A stretch of DNA of 64,000 nucleotides from Anaeramoeba flamelloides (lineage: Eukaryota; Metamonada; Anaeramoebidae), in the NCBI GenBank assembly GCA_027625915.1, contig JANTQA010000016.1, positions 1,741,001 to 1,805,000 on the forward strand, written 5' to 3'. Positions within the stretch are counted from its first letter, which is position 1; the number at the start of each line of letters is the position of its first letter. The translations under genes were made by a program, and so were the position numbers. Below the pieces are notes generated by a model that worked only from the letters and a program-made list of their open reading frames with translations, searched no databases and had not been told where the DNA came from. Positions 15,901-24,991 of the stretch are shown piece by piece.

Positions 15901-16514
15901 ATTGGGTTGATCCTTGATAACTTTTGTTCAAGCTCATAGGTATAATAGGATTCTTGATTTTCCTCAAAATATTGCTCCAATTGCGAAGTGTGATGAATTA
16001 AAATTTTTATACAATCGGTAATCAACAAAGTTGAATGTGCCCGATCTTTATTAATTTCTTCAGGAAGTTTGTTATTTAAAGTAGAATATATTTCTTCCAA
16101 GGAATAATTTGATAAGCAAGATATTTGTTCATTTTCTTGAAGAGAACTTGCCCGAAGAGCCTTCCAATTTTGGTAGCTTTCAAGAAAAACCTCTGAAAAT
16201 TGAATAAACCATGTTTTTGATGCTTCCTATGTTGGAGTGTTGTTTACCATTTTGTTAGGTTTTAAGATCAAGACAAAGTTTAAAAAAAGAAAAAAGAAAA
16301 AAAAAAAAAAGTAAAGAGAAATTACAAAATTGGTGATTGAACCTCGCTTTGTTATTAATTTTTTTAATTTTTCTCCGTTTTGAGGATGGACCTCAAAATT
16401 TGAAGGTTCAATAAAATAATTGTTATTATTTAGGATCTCATGAATATTGTTAAGTGTAATTATTGGGTAATTTTGTTTTATTTTGGGTTGAAATAGCTTT
16501 GTAATAAAAGTCAT
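218..16514 (-). CDS. BEACH-domain protein (neurobeachin/LvsA/WDFY3-like), 4 exons
   Basis: A giant BEACH protein; the family scaffolds membrane trafficking and lysosome/autophagy traffic. I read the exons as 16514-16326, 16226-15741, 15554-5767 and 2317-218, about 4,186 aa from an ATG at 16514. Joins are phase 0, with donors GTAATT, GTAAGT and GTAAAT and acceptors ATAG, TTAG and ATAG. Order: helical armadillo-like N-terminal half; concanavalin-like sandwich (about residues 1500-1710); more helical repeats; PH-like segment (about 3245-3400); BEACH (about 3405-3730) with YLMYLNTLAGRTYNDL, YPIFPWILKDY, WIDLIFGFKQQGGEA and QTPFNLFKKPHP; then WD40 repeats to the C terminus. No FYVE finger follows the WD40 repeats, so it is closer to neurobeachin/LvsA than to full WDFY3. 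The 3.4 kb last intron splits the BEACH domain exactly between SKP and IGSLN. Poly-Asn and KE-rich inserts are numerous. Two apparent +1 frameshifts (12700-12705 and 11815-11821) are needed to keep it one protein. Confidence 0.93.
2318..5766 (-). other. 3.4 kb intron splitting the BEACH domain
   Basis: The donor after SKP (CCA then GTAAAT) and the acceptor TATAG before IGSLNLQRL reconstitute the invariant BEACH stretch SKP-IGSLN in phase 0. No coding exon is visible inside. The intron carries inverted-repeat debris at 2870-3990, poly-A/T runs and a purine-rich stretch at 5263-5300. Confidence 0.8.
2871..3990. mobile_element. nested MITE-like inverted-repeat cluster (TATAACA family)
   Basis: Several inverted pairs lie here. 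TATCTAACCATTTGA at about 2885 recurs inverted near 3600. CAAAATTTTTAACACACC at 3338 is inverted at 3510-3529. A TATAACA-rich left arm (3176-3215) faces a right arm at 3895-3965. The TATAACA-rich arms resemble the insert at 17895-18232. No coding capacity. The exact ends and nesting order are uncertain. Confidence 0.55.
10354..10464 (-). repeat. 33-bp coding minisatellite, about 3.3 copies
   Basis: A 33-bp unit containing AATATTAATGTCAGTGTGAC is repeated about three times in tandem inside the BEACH gene. It encodes an 11-residue repeat around NDQSHTDI in a low-complexity linker. The copies are almost identical, which suggests recent expansion. Confidence 0.85.
11810..11823 (-). other. second apparent +1 frameshift in BEACH gene at a T7 run
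   Basis: The frame open from 12724 ends with KLFFC and a stop at 11810. The next frame is open from just after a TGA near 11823 through 11742 to 5767, with no break at its first ATG (11742). The overlap contains a T7 run (A7 on + at 11815-11821). As at 12700, removing one base joins the frames. Exon 15554-5767 is 9,788 nt, so taking one base out at each site leaves 9,786, a multiple of three. Confidence 0.75.
12696..12730 (-). other. apparent +1 frameshift in BEACH gene at an A6 run
   Basis: The upstream frame reads through NNQIEIAYNKLSKN and stops at 12696. The continuing frame has a stop near 12730 and is then open to 11810. The shift must therefore fall in about 30 bases, which contain an A6 run (T6 on the + strand, 12700-12705). 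Skipping one base restores the frame. The overlap leaves no room for an ordinary intron. A homopolymer error in the assembly is the simplest reading; a real +1 shift or an allelic lesion is possible. Confidence 0.75.
12855..12940 (-). repeat. poly-asparagine (ATT/AAT)n tract in BEACH gene
   Basis: An uninterrupted trinucleotide array encodes about 30 Asn. Shorter arrays of the same kind occur at 925-990 and 1685-1716 in the same gene, at 21070-21153 in the Mei2-like gene and at 49095-49144 in the SAPS gene. All are in frame. Confidence 0.9.
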
Positions 16515-17104
16515 AAAATCAAAAAAATATGAAAAATTAAATCTTGATTAAAGAACTCAGTAGAAAAAACTTTCACTGGACTGATAGAGAGTGTGTAATG
16601 TAAACCAAAATAATTTGAAAGGTGCTTGATTTCATTGTTTGATTTATTCCTTAAGTGATCAGGTACAATTTACCGATTTTGTGTTCCTCAGTTACTGAGA
16701 AAACAAATCATGTATATCATTTTTTTATCTCAACAAATGAAATTAATGTTGCAATAAAAAGGAAAGGTGGAATAAATACAACTCTAAGATTATTTGTACA
16801 TCATTTCAAAACAGGAAATCAAAAAATACAAATATTTATCAAGAATCAAAAAAAAAATCCTTTATTTATAGATCTTCTGTGAAACATTTGAAACAAATAC
16901 TTCTACTTTAACGATTTTTTTATTAACTTTTGAAGGTAATACTTTTATTGGAAAAATTAATTAATAAACCAATTACTTTGTATTTTTTTTGGAGAATTTT
17001 CAAAATGATTTCTCAGGTTCAATTTTTATTGACTTTAACTAATTTTGTTTTGGTTTAAAATATTAATTTTTTAATTCCTCTTCCGAAATATAGATTTATT
17101 AATT
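16515..17104. other. intergenic, 5' flank of BEACH gene
   Basis: No recognisable gene. One open frame at 16655-16882 on the + strand has no family signature or splice context. This should contain the promoter of the BEACH gene, but I see no defined element. Confidence 0.5.
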
Positions 17105-18697
17105 GGATTTGATGATATATTTTTCAAGTAAAAATATAGTTTTAAAAATAAACATTAGTTTCATGACAACATTACAATAATCAATAATATCGTGATATTC
17201 GAACAAATCAAGATATTCTAAAAAAAATAAAGAAATTCTCTTGAATAGTTAGAATAGTTTTAAAATCGTGATAAAAGTCAAAATATATCCTGATAAAAAA
17301 TTAATCGCATTATAGTTATTTATTTTTTTACTAATTCAAAAATAATTTTATAAAGGAATATTTTTGTTTGATCAAAAAACAGAACTTTAAAAAATAATAA
17401 TTTTTTTAAAAAACAATATAAAAAACTAATCTAGAAGTTTATCAAATTTAGATTTATATTGGATGTTCTATTTGATTTCTTTGAAAGATCTATCCATACT
17501 TATTTTCGATATACATTAATAAAAAAAAAGTAAAACCAAATACCTCGTTTAATTGTAGTATTATAAATTGTGTTTAAGAAAAAGAGCTTCTAAAAGAACA
17601 AAAACTTTTATATGTTATATAAAAATCTTCTTCTGTTTTATCATTTTCAATATTCTAGGAAAACTGAAAGGATATTGATAATCATTCAAAACTTTAAAAA
17701 CAATCTTGCGAAATTATCACCAAATAAATAAGATTTTTTGAATATTTATTTTCTTCTTGTTCTTCTTCTTCTAATATATTGGTATTTAACAGAAAAAATA
17801 ATTCAAGTTTCAAAGATATTTTTGTTCAATAACTAATAAATAGGAACATTAATCTTTCTTCATTATGATTATTGAACATATGAAGGCAACGTTAATTTAA
17901 AAAAAAATTATATTATCACGATAAAATTTTTATAAAAAAATTTTGTTTTAAATTCTTTTTTTTTTCAATATATTTTTTTGAAAAAATATTCTTGCAACAT
18001 GAATATAGCATGTAATAAATTTTATAACACACTTTATAACAAACATTGATAGGATAAAATTTTTTATTATAAAATTTTATAACATTCAAATTATTTAGAA
18101 CCCCTTAACAACATATTTATTAGATGTTATAAAAAACCTTCTTTGTTAGAGTAATTACTTAATTTTCTTTTTTGATCATGGATCGGATAAAAAGTATTCT
18201 TTTTCCTTTTTTTGCTTATTTGACTTATTTAGGTAATAACCCCATTTTAAAAAAACATATTTATTTTATATTCAAGTATGTTGTTGAAAAGGGGTTGATT
18301 ATTAATTTGAATATAACATTTCTTTTGGGTTTTATTTTTTGTAAAAAAAAAAATGAAAAGAATAAAAATATTTTTATTCCACAACAAAAAAACTTATTCT
18401 GTTAATAAAGTTTTATGTCCTTAAAAAAATTCAAATCAGTGAAGACAGTTTACAATCCCTGTAAACTCTTTCTAACATTTTTAAAGGGGGGAACGTTGTA
18501 AAAGTCTCAATGTTCTGTAAAAGTCAAGAGATTTTTTTAACGAGATTTCAAAAAAATAAATTTTTATTTAATTTAGACAATGTAGAATATAGCAATTTTA
18601 TGATTTTTCTTGATAAAGTTATCTAATCACGATTTTTTTTTGTTATTATAGCAAAATAATTGTTAGTATTGTGATAGTATATGTTATCATCAAAACC
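17105..18697 (+). mobile_element. TCGCGA-family non-autonomous element, copy 1
   Basis: The ends are GGATTTGATGATATAT (17105) and TATGTTATCATCAAAACC (to 18697), matching the TTTTGATGATA terminal inverted repeat of the copies at 34374 and 46611. The interior aligns with 46611-47827: a subterminal array of diverged ATCGTGATA motifs, the TTTGTTTGATCAAAAAAC block, a cluster of CTTCTT motifs, and the TATTCAAGTATGTTGTTGAAA block. It is about 1.26 kb once the nested insert 17895-18232 is removed. No transposase reading frame. Confidence 0.75.
17895..18232. mobile_element. nested insertion of TATAACA-family element
   Basis: Relative to the copy at 46611-47827, about 338 bp interrupts the block GAAGGTAACAACTCCATTTT. 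The insert has TATAACA-rich ends like those at 3176-3965, for example TTATAACACACTTTATAACA. GGCAAC on the left and GGTAATAAC on the right may be a diverged target duplication. Confidence 0.55.
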
Positions 18698-19129
18698 TCG
18701 ATTTTTTAAAATCCAAATATTAACAATTATTTTAAGCATTAAAACTATTTAATCTAACTCAAAAATATTTTGACTCGATAGATTTTTGGATAAATAAAAA
18801 AGTAACAAAATTTTTAAAAATTAATCCACACTCCCCAAGAATAATTTATAAAACTGAAGCTAGAAATACACCAAGCCAGAATATCAATCGGTAAAAGAAG
18901 ATATAAACTCAAATAGAAATTAGAAATTCTAAGGTTGTAGACTTATATCCAAAAATTACAAATTTTCAAAAAAAGACAATGAAAATATTAATTGAGAAAA
19001 TAGATACCTTAAAATTATTAGAACTAAATTAAAAAAAAATAGAGAAAGTTTGATAATAAAGTTTGCGAGATGGCTAGGTCAGAAATATTTGAAAATTATT
19101 TGCACAACAAGAACATAAATAAACAACCA

Positions 19130-20045
19130 AGTTCGGTCAAGTACCTAGATTTTCAATAATTCAAAAAAATAGAGAAAAATCAAAGATTTTACTTAATTCA
19201 TTTAAAATCTGGAAAAGTTAACTGTTTTTTTTTTTTTTGAAATAAAAAGGAAAACGTATATTTAAGAAATTTTATTTTCATTTATCCAATTAAAAGAAAA
19301 CAAATAACGAATGATATTTGAAATGGAAAAAATCAACTTCCAATCTAACATTATGAAACTTCACAAATTATTTAAATAGATATTCTTATTTTTCTGATAA
19401 GAAATCAATAAAAACAAAATCATGCATCCTTTATAAAAATCATTCTAATATAGAAATTTATGAAGATATATATCATTTTTTATGGAATTATGTATTCTGT
19501 GAAAAAATTGGAATAATTTGGATTAAAGAATTAGTTCAAATAAACAAACATAATAAACAATTAAAGAATAATATTCTTGATATTATTTAAAATAAAGACT
19601 CATTATTTATTCTACTATTGGTTAATGATACAGAATTTTATGATTCTTTATTGAAATTTCGAAACAAAGAATTTTGAAATTAGTCAAGTACCATCAAATG
19701 TCTTGGTTTTCTTGAGGTTTTCTGTTTCATTAAGTGTTCTAGGTTTTTTTTGAGGTTTTCGATTTTATTTGGAAAATCTATTGATTTTCGTTAGTTTTTT
19801 TTGAGTTTTCTATTTATTTAGACAATCTATAGATATTCGAAAGGTTTTTTTACTTGTGGAAATAAACCGAATATTTATGAATATTTTCTGTTGATTTCAA
19901 AATTTAAAAAAAACCTAGAACACTTAACAAATAAATAGAAAACTCAAGAAAACCTAACGAAAATCTATTGATTTTCCAAATAAACAATTAACTCAAGAAA
20001 AACCCATCGAACACTTCCAGGATTAAAAGTGCCTCGGTTTTTTTC
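19130..20045 (+). mobile_element. LINE-like 3' end with large foldback tail, copy 1
   Basis: A short hairpin (19150-19215) is followed by a degraded reading frame at 19380-19600. It contains a Cys/His-type stretch around EDIYHFLWNYVFCEK and ends NNILDII, reminiscent of the C-terminal region of non-LTR retrotransposon reverse transcriptases. Next comes a foldback: about 160 bp of TCTTGAGTTTTCTATTTATT-type sequence (19690-19850), a diverged AAATAAACCGAATATTT centre, and its complement (19910-20030). The same order occurs inverted at 27525-28390. The LINE assignment is tentative; the repeat itself is clear. Confidence 0.5.
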
Positions 20046-20635
20046 TTCCTGAAATAAAAAAAAAAACTAAAGGAGGTGAAAGGAAATTAATTTCCTCTTA
20101 CAAAATAAAAAAAAAAAAAAACTCTCTTTTTTCGAAACCCCTTAAATGGTCAAAATAAAATATATCTCGAAAGTAAAGCACTAAAAAAAATATAAACAAG
20201 TTCATTTTATTTAACTCAAGAAAAGAAAAGAAAAGAAATGGAATAGATGAAAAAAAAAAAAAAATACATACAATAAAAATAATAAAAATAATAAAAATAA
20301 TAAAAATAATTAAAAATAATAAAATAAAGTCATCATTTGGATAAAATAAAATTAAAAGATAAACCAGTGTAAATTCTTTGGATATATCTAATAATTTTCC
20401 TTTTTCTTTCGGTTTTTTTTTTTTTTTTTGATAAAAAACAAAGTTAAAGATTTTCAATTTTTCTATTTAATTTTTTTAAAAAAAAAAAAAAAAAATGTTA
20501 TAAATATATGTAAAAAAGGATATAAAGGGTATTATTTGTTGACTTAAAAATTATTAGAAAGGCAAAAAATGTATATATTTATGTCTGTATTAATAAATAC
20601 ATATATCATCGTTATTACAAGAAGTAGAGCATAAA

Positions 20636-21075
20636 CTAAAAATTTTCTTGAATAAAATAATCGTAACTATTATTTGAATGGTAATAATCAAATCCTTCCT
20701 GATAATCAAATTGGCTGAGTTCAATATTTTTATTATTTTCTTCATTTTGATAAAAATATTCATTATCGTTAGCATAGTAAACCATTTTATTATTTGGATT
20801 AATATATTGTTGATTGTTTTCATAATTATAATTATTTTGATAGTCGTTAATATTATTATTTTCATTATAATTATAATTTTTATTGTTAATATTCTTTGAA
20901 TAGGAATTTGAATATGAATTTGGATTTGAATAATAATTTAAATTTTGTTTATCATAAAGATTGTGATTATGGTTATTATTAATTGTAAGATCAACATTAG
21001 TACTCTTCTGATTCTGATTGTGTTTATTATTTTGTTTATTAATATTAATATTACTAATACTACTACTAATACTAC

Positions 21076-21154
<79 letters not shown>

Positions 21155-24100
21155 TTGGGTATTATTATGAATACGGGTATGATTATTATCCATATCGTTT
21201 TGATAATGATAATTCTTCTTCTTCCTTTTAATTGGTACAACTCTTGCCAGTTCAATTTTTATTCTTCTAGTTTTAATCTTTGTTTTGTTGAGATGATTCA
21301 TTGCAATTTCTGCTTCTCTTATATCGAAAAATTCCACAAATCTATGATAGACTTTATTTGGAGTTGATCTAATTTCTCTCACTTGGCCATACTGTGAAAA
21401 GATTAATTCAAGTTCTTTATTTGAAATAAATTCATTTAACCCAAAAACAACAAGTGTTCCTTTGTCCATTATTTAAAATTGTTTATTTTTTTTTATTATT
21501 ATAATTGTATTATTATGATTTATTAAAATTTTTTAATTAGATTCAAATTTTGTAAAAAAAAAAAAAAAAAAAAAGGATTTTGTTTGAAAAATTAATATTA
21601 ATGGTTTTAACATGAAAGTAAAATTTAAAGATTGTGACTAATTCAATTAATTTCATAATGTTTTAAAATGTTTTAGTAATTGTATAGTTTAAAAGTAGCT
21701 TCAAATACATAAAGCTAAAATTGAAAGATTAAAGTACCAGATAGGTTTTTTTTAAAAATAGATCATCAATAAAAAGTTGAAAATTCCTCTTTCTTTGTAA
21801 TTTTTTTTGGGTTTATTCTTGTTTTTTTTTTTTTTTTTTTTTTTTCATTATTATTACTTGGAATAGAAAAAAACAACAATTGATGAGAATTATTAACTTT
21901 TTTTTTTTAGTTCTCTAATTTTGAAGAAAAAAAAATATTTATTTTCAAAAGGTGATGAAATTTATCAAACAGCTGAAATTTTAACATTTTTAATCTATCC
22001 AAGGATATAAATTTGTCAATTCCATTTTTTTGTTAAAAATGGTGCTATTGTGAGTTCCGTTGGCGGTCACACTGATTTTTATTATTTTTTTTTAACTAAT
22101 TAACATAGTTGTAATATATTTAAATATCACCTTTGAAAATATGTTTAACAACTCAAAAATAAAATATGATGGATTTTTTTCTTGATACAAAATCTAAACA
22201 ATCAATTACGGATTATTATCATTATTATTTTCATATTTACTCAAATTTTCTGAGGAAAAATTTATTCTTTTCATACATTTATTACTAAAATTTTACCTTT
22301 ATTTATTTTTTTTTTTTCAAGTTTGAAATAATGAAAGTCTTTTTAATTTCTAAACTAAACAATTTTTCTAAAGTTGTGGTTGAGCTGAAATAATGTTATT
22401 AAAAATCAAATTTGACTTAATTTTTTACAATATTTTTTAGATTATCGGGAATTTGTATAATATAATTATTTTGAATAAAATATTTTCCAGTCAAAGGAGT
22501 CCAGGTCTAATAAGTGAATTACATATATTTAAAAAGATTTGGATGGATATTAGAACAAAATATTTATTTGGAAATTTTCAGAATTGAAATCATTTTTTCT
22601 CAGTTTATTTTTGCTGTTTTTTCCATTTTTTTTTTACCATGTAATTCATTTTGTAAATTTTTTTTTATTGAAAGATCGATAGTCACTTGGTAAAAAAGTG
22701 TTATCCAAATGTTATTTAAACAGTGAAAACGATTGTAGAGAAATGATTATAATTTCTATTGTAATTTTATTTGTTCTTAAATAGGAGATCAATATGTATT
22801 GTTTTGTTTTTCTCAATAATTCCCTAAGCATTTGAGTTTTTCCAATTTTTTAGAAAATCTATTTATTGATTATTTTTATTTCATAAGAGTACCAACTGCT
22901 CATTGATCTGTCTTATTCTATTTATTTCTTATTTATTTTTCGAAGGTTATTTATAAAAAAAAAATTGATATTTTAAAAAATATTCTGGACTCTTTGTCTG
23001 CAACACAGTTAATTTTCAGACTTTTCGTTTCAAATTCTGGAAAAGCTAACAGTATTTATTTTTAATTCTTGTTTTTATTTGGAAAATTTGTTGATATACA
23101 AATCAAAACAAAAATAAAATAAAAACAAATGGTTAAAAACAAATATTTTTCCTCCCTTTAAAATAAATAAAATAATAATAAAAAAAAAAAAAAAAGTGTA
23201 ATTTACACAATCTTGAAAAGATATTTGTTAAATTAAATATATAGACTTTTTAATAAAATTTTCATATCGAAGATTATCCATTATAAAAAACAATTTTTTT
23301 TTTTTAGTGATTAATCAAACACAATTGTAAAAAATTCTGTCATAATTTTCAAAGTTTTTTTGATAAATGTATATTTTTTTCATTCACAGCGATACTTTTC
23401 CAGTAGTCACACAAGAGAGCGAAAAAACTTTTTAGAATATTTGATGTATTTAGTAACCTTTTATTGAATTTAAAAAAGAAAAAAATAGGAAAAGATTACA
23501 AAAATTCAAAAATGGAAAATAATTTTTTAGAAATCAAAAACCCCAAACATATTTATTCTTTAATTAATTTGAAGTTTTTTTTTTGCTATTAGAAACCTCA
23601 GGTTTTATGCCAAAAAGTCTCTCCCTTTAGGAGCACATAGAAAAGTTTTATAGCTTTTGGAACAATGATGAATTTATTATAAAAAACTTTAAAAATTAAG
23701 AAATCTATTTTACACATAAGCCATATTAATTAGAAAATCTAAAATAATTTTTAAAAAAAAAAAACAAACAATAAACAACTCAAATGGTTTATTAAATGAA
23801 ATTTGTTGTCTTTTAAGCATCAAAGATTTTGCTAAAGTTTCCTCTCTCTTATTTGACTCCTGGAAAAGTATCGCTGTGAATGAAAAAAATATAAATTTAT
23901 CAAAAAAACTTACAAAATTATGACAGAATTTTTTGAGCTTGTGAAACCGAAAAAAAGTAGTTCGAAATCAAAAATAATTTCTCAATACAAACTAAATAGC
24001 ATTTTTCTATCTCAACTATTCTTGTTTGTGACCAAATTTGGAAAAAGCAAAGGAATAAATTTACCTTGATTAATATTTTTTGATCCATTCTTATTTGGAT

Positions 24101-24986
24101 TAATATATGAGAGATCAAGAATGTTTCCTTGTATAGTTGATCCTTGAAGGTGCTTTTTAGCTTCTTTTGCGTCTCTAATATCAAAATAAGAGATAATGAC
24201 CTGATCACTTTCTGATCGAATCGATTGTAGATCACCAAATTTGTTGAATTTGCTCACGAGTTTTTGTTCTGGAATTGCTTGATTTAGATTGCCCAGATAG
24301 AGCGACCTTGAAGCAACAGATGAAATTTTCTCTCGGTTAGGACTCTGTGGATTCTTTTTTGGAGATGTTTGGTTATTGTTCTGATTTTTGATCTTGTTGT
24401 TTTTGCTTTGATAGCTGTTTTGAAGCTTTGGATGCAAATCTCTCCGATTTCTTTTGGTTGGAGAATTAAAATAATTTTCTTTGAAGCTATCAAATTGGTC
24501 GTTCGTTTCATAGTCATCATTTCTCACACCCTGTTCATATTTTGAAGTGTTTTCTTGTTTCTTTAATTGCGATCTTGATTTTGATCTTGGTTGTGTACTT
24601 ATCCTGATTGTCGAAAATTTTTGGTTGATGTTGGGCTGATGGCTCCAAATAAATTTTAAATCCTCGATTTGTGACTGCTCATAAAAATTTGTTGAAAAGC
24701 AACACTCCAAGCCAAACAGCTTGTGGTTAAACCCAAAGGAATTTTGCAAGTGTTCTTTTGGCTGTGTTTTTTTTTGGATATTCAGTTTTAATTTTTGTCT
24801 GAGCGGAGTTAATGTCGGTTGTCTAAAAAAGGAAACATTTGAGAAAATTGGTTTCTTTATTTTTTTTTGAAAGGGTGTTGTGAAATGATGTGGTTTGAAG
24901 GAAAGGGAATTTGATCGAAATTTTAGCAAATTATTTTTTTTTTTTTTTTTTTTTTTGAAAAAAGGGGAAAGGATCGTAGAAAACAA
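20636..24986 (-). CDS. Mei2-like RNA-binding protein (RRM1 + RRM2), 2 exons
   Basis: Exons 24986-24065 and 21459-20636 give about 581 aa. RRM1 (about residues 230-303) shows RSLYLGNLNQ, VIISYFDIRDAKEAKKHLQG and ILDLSYINPNK. RRM2 shows GTLVVFGLNEFISNKELELI, REIRSTPNKVYHRFVEFFDI and KTRRIKIELAR. Mei2/AML proteins carry these two RRMs back to back, linked by a motif like NQGTLVVFNL. Splicing CAAG|GTAAAT to ACAAAG|GAACA (phase 1) restores NQGTLVVF exactly. The tail is Asn-rich with a poly-N tract and ends at 20636 without the C-terminal RRM3 diagnostic of Mei2. The start is uncertain: no ATG lies in frame at the 5' edge, and an A/T homopolymer (24930-24957) near the N terminus may hide a frameshift from an ATG at 24991. 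Alternative: two separate genes, the second starting at ATG 21469. Confidence 0.78.
22484..23003. mobile_element. CAGTCAAAGG-family MITE, copy 1
   Basis: The terminal inverted repeat TTTCCAGTCAAAGGAGTCCA on the left matches TGGACTCTTTGTCTG on the right. It is homologous along its length to 42163-42839, sharing for example AATTGAAATCATTTTTTC and TAGTCACTTGGTAAAAA. 520 bp, non-coding. Confidence 0.75.
23328..23934. mobile_element. MITE with about 95-bp terminal inverted repeats
   Basis: The left arm from 23328 (AAAAAATTCTGTCATAATTT, then TTCATTCACAGCGATACTTT and CCAGTAGTC) is repeated inverted at 23845-23934 with few mismatches. 607 bp, non-coding, about 130 bp downstream of the RRM1 exon. Confidence 0.85.
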
Positions 24987-24991
24987 ACCAT

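Larger units (their letters stand above)
21460..24064 (-). other. 2.6 kb intron between RRM1 and RRM2
   Basis: Defined by the phase-1 donor and acceptor that reconstitute NQGTLVVF. It carries two inverted-repeat elements (22484-23003 and 23328-23934) and no visible exon. An internal ATG just inside the intron at its 3' end (21469) could allow a shorter RRM2-only product. Confidence 0.65.

Noticed and set aside
18172-18405. Open frame on the + strand with hydrophobic start
   Set aside because: Spans the junction of the nested insertion and the TCGCGA element; no homologous frame in the other two copies.
20098-20457. Phe/Ile-rich minus-strand frame
   Set aside because: Covers homopolymer-rich intergenic DNA downstream of the Mei2-like gene; no coding signature.
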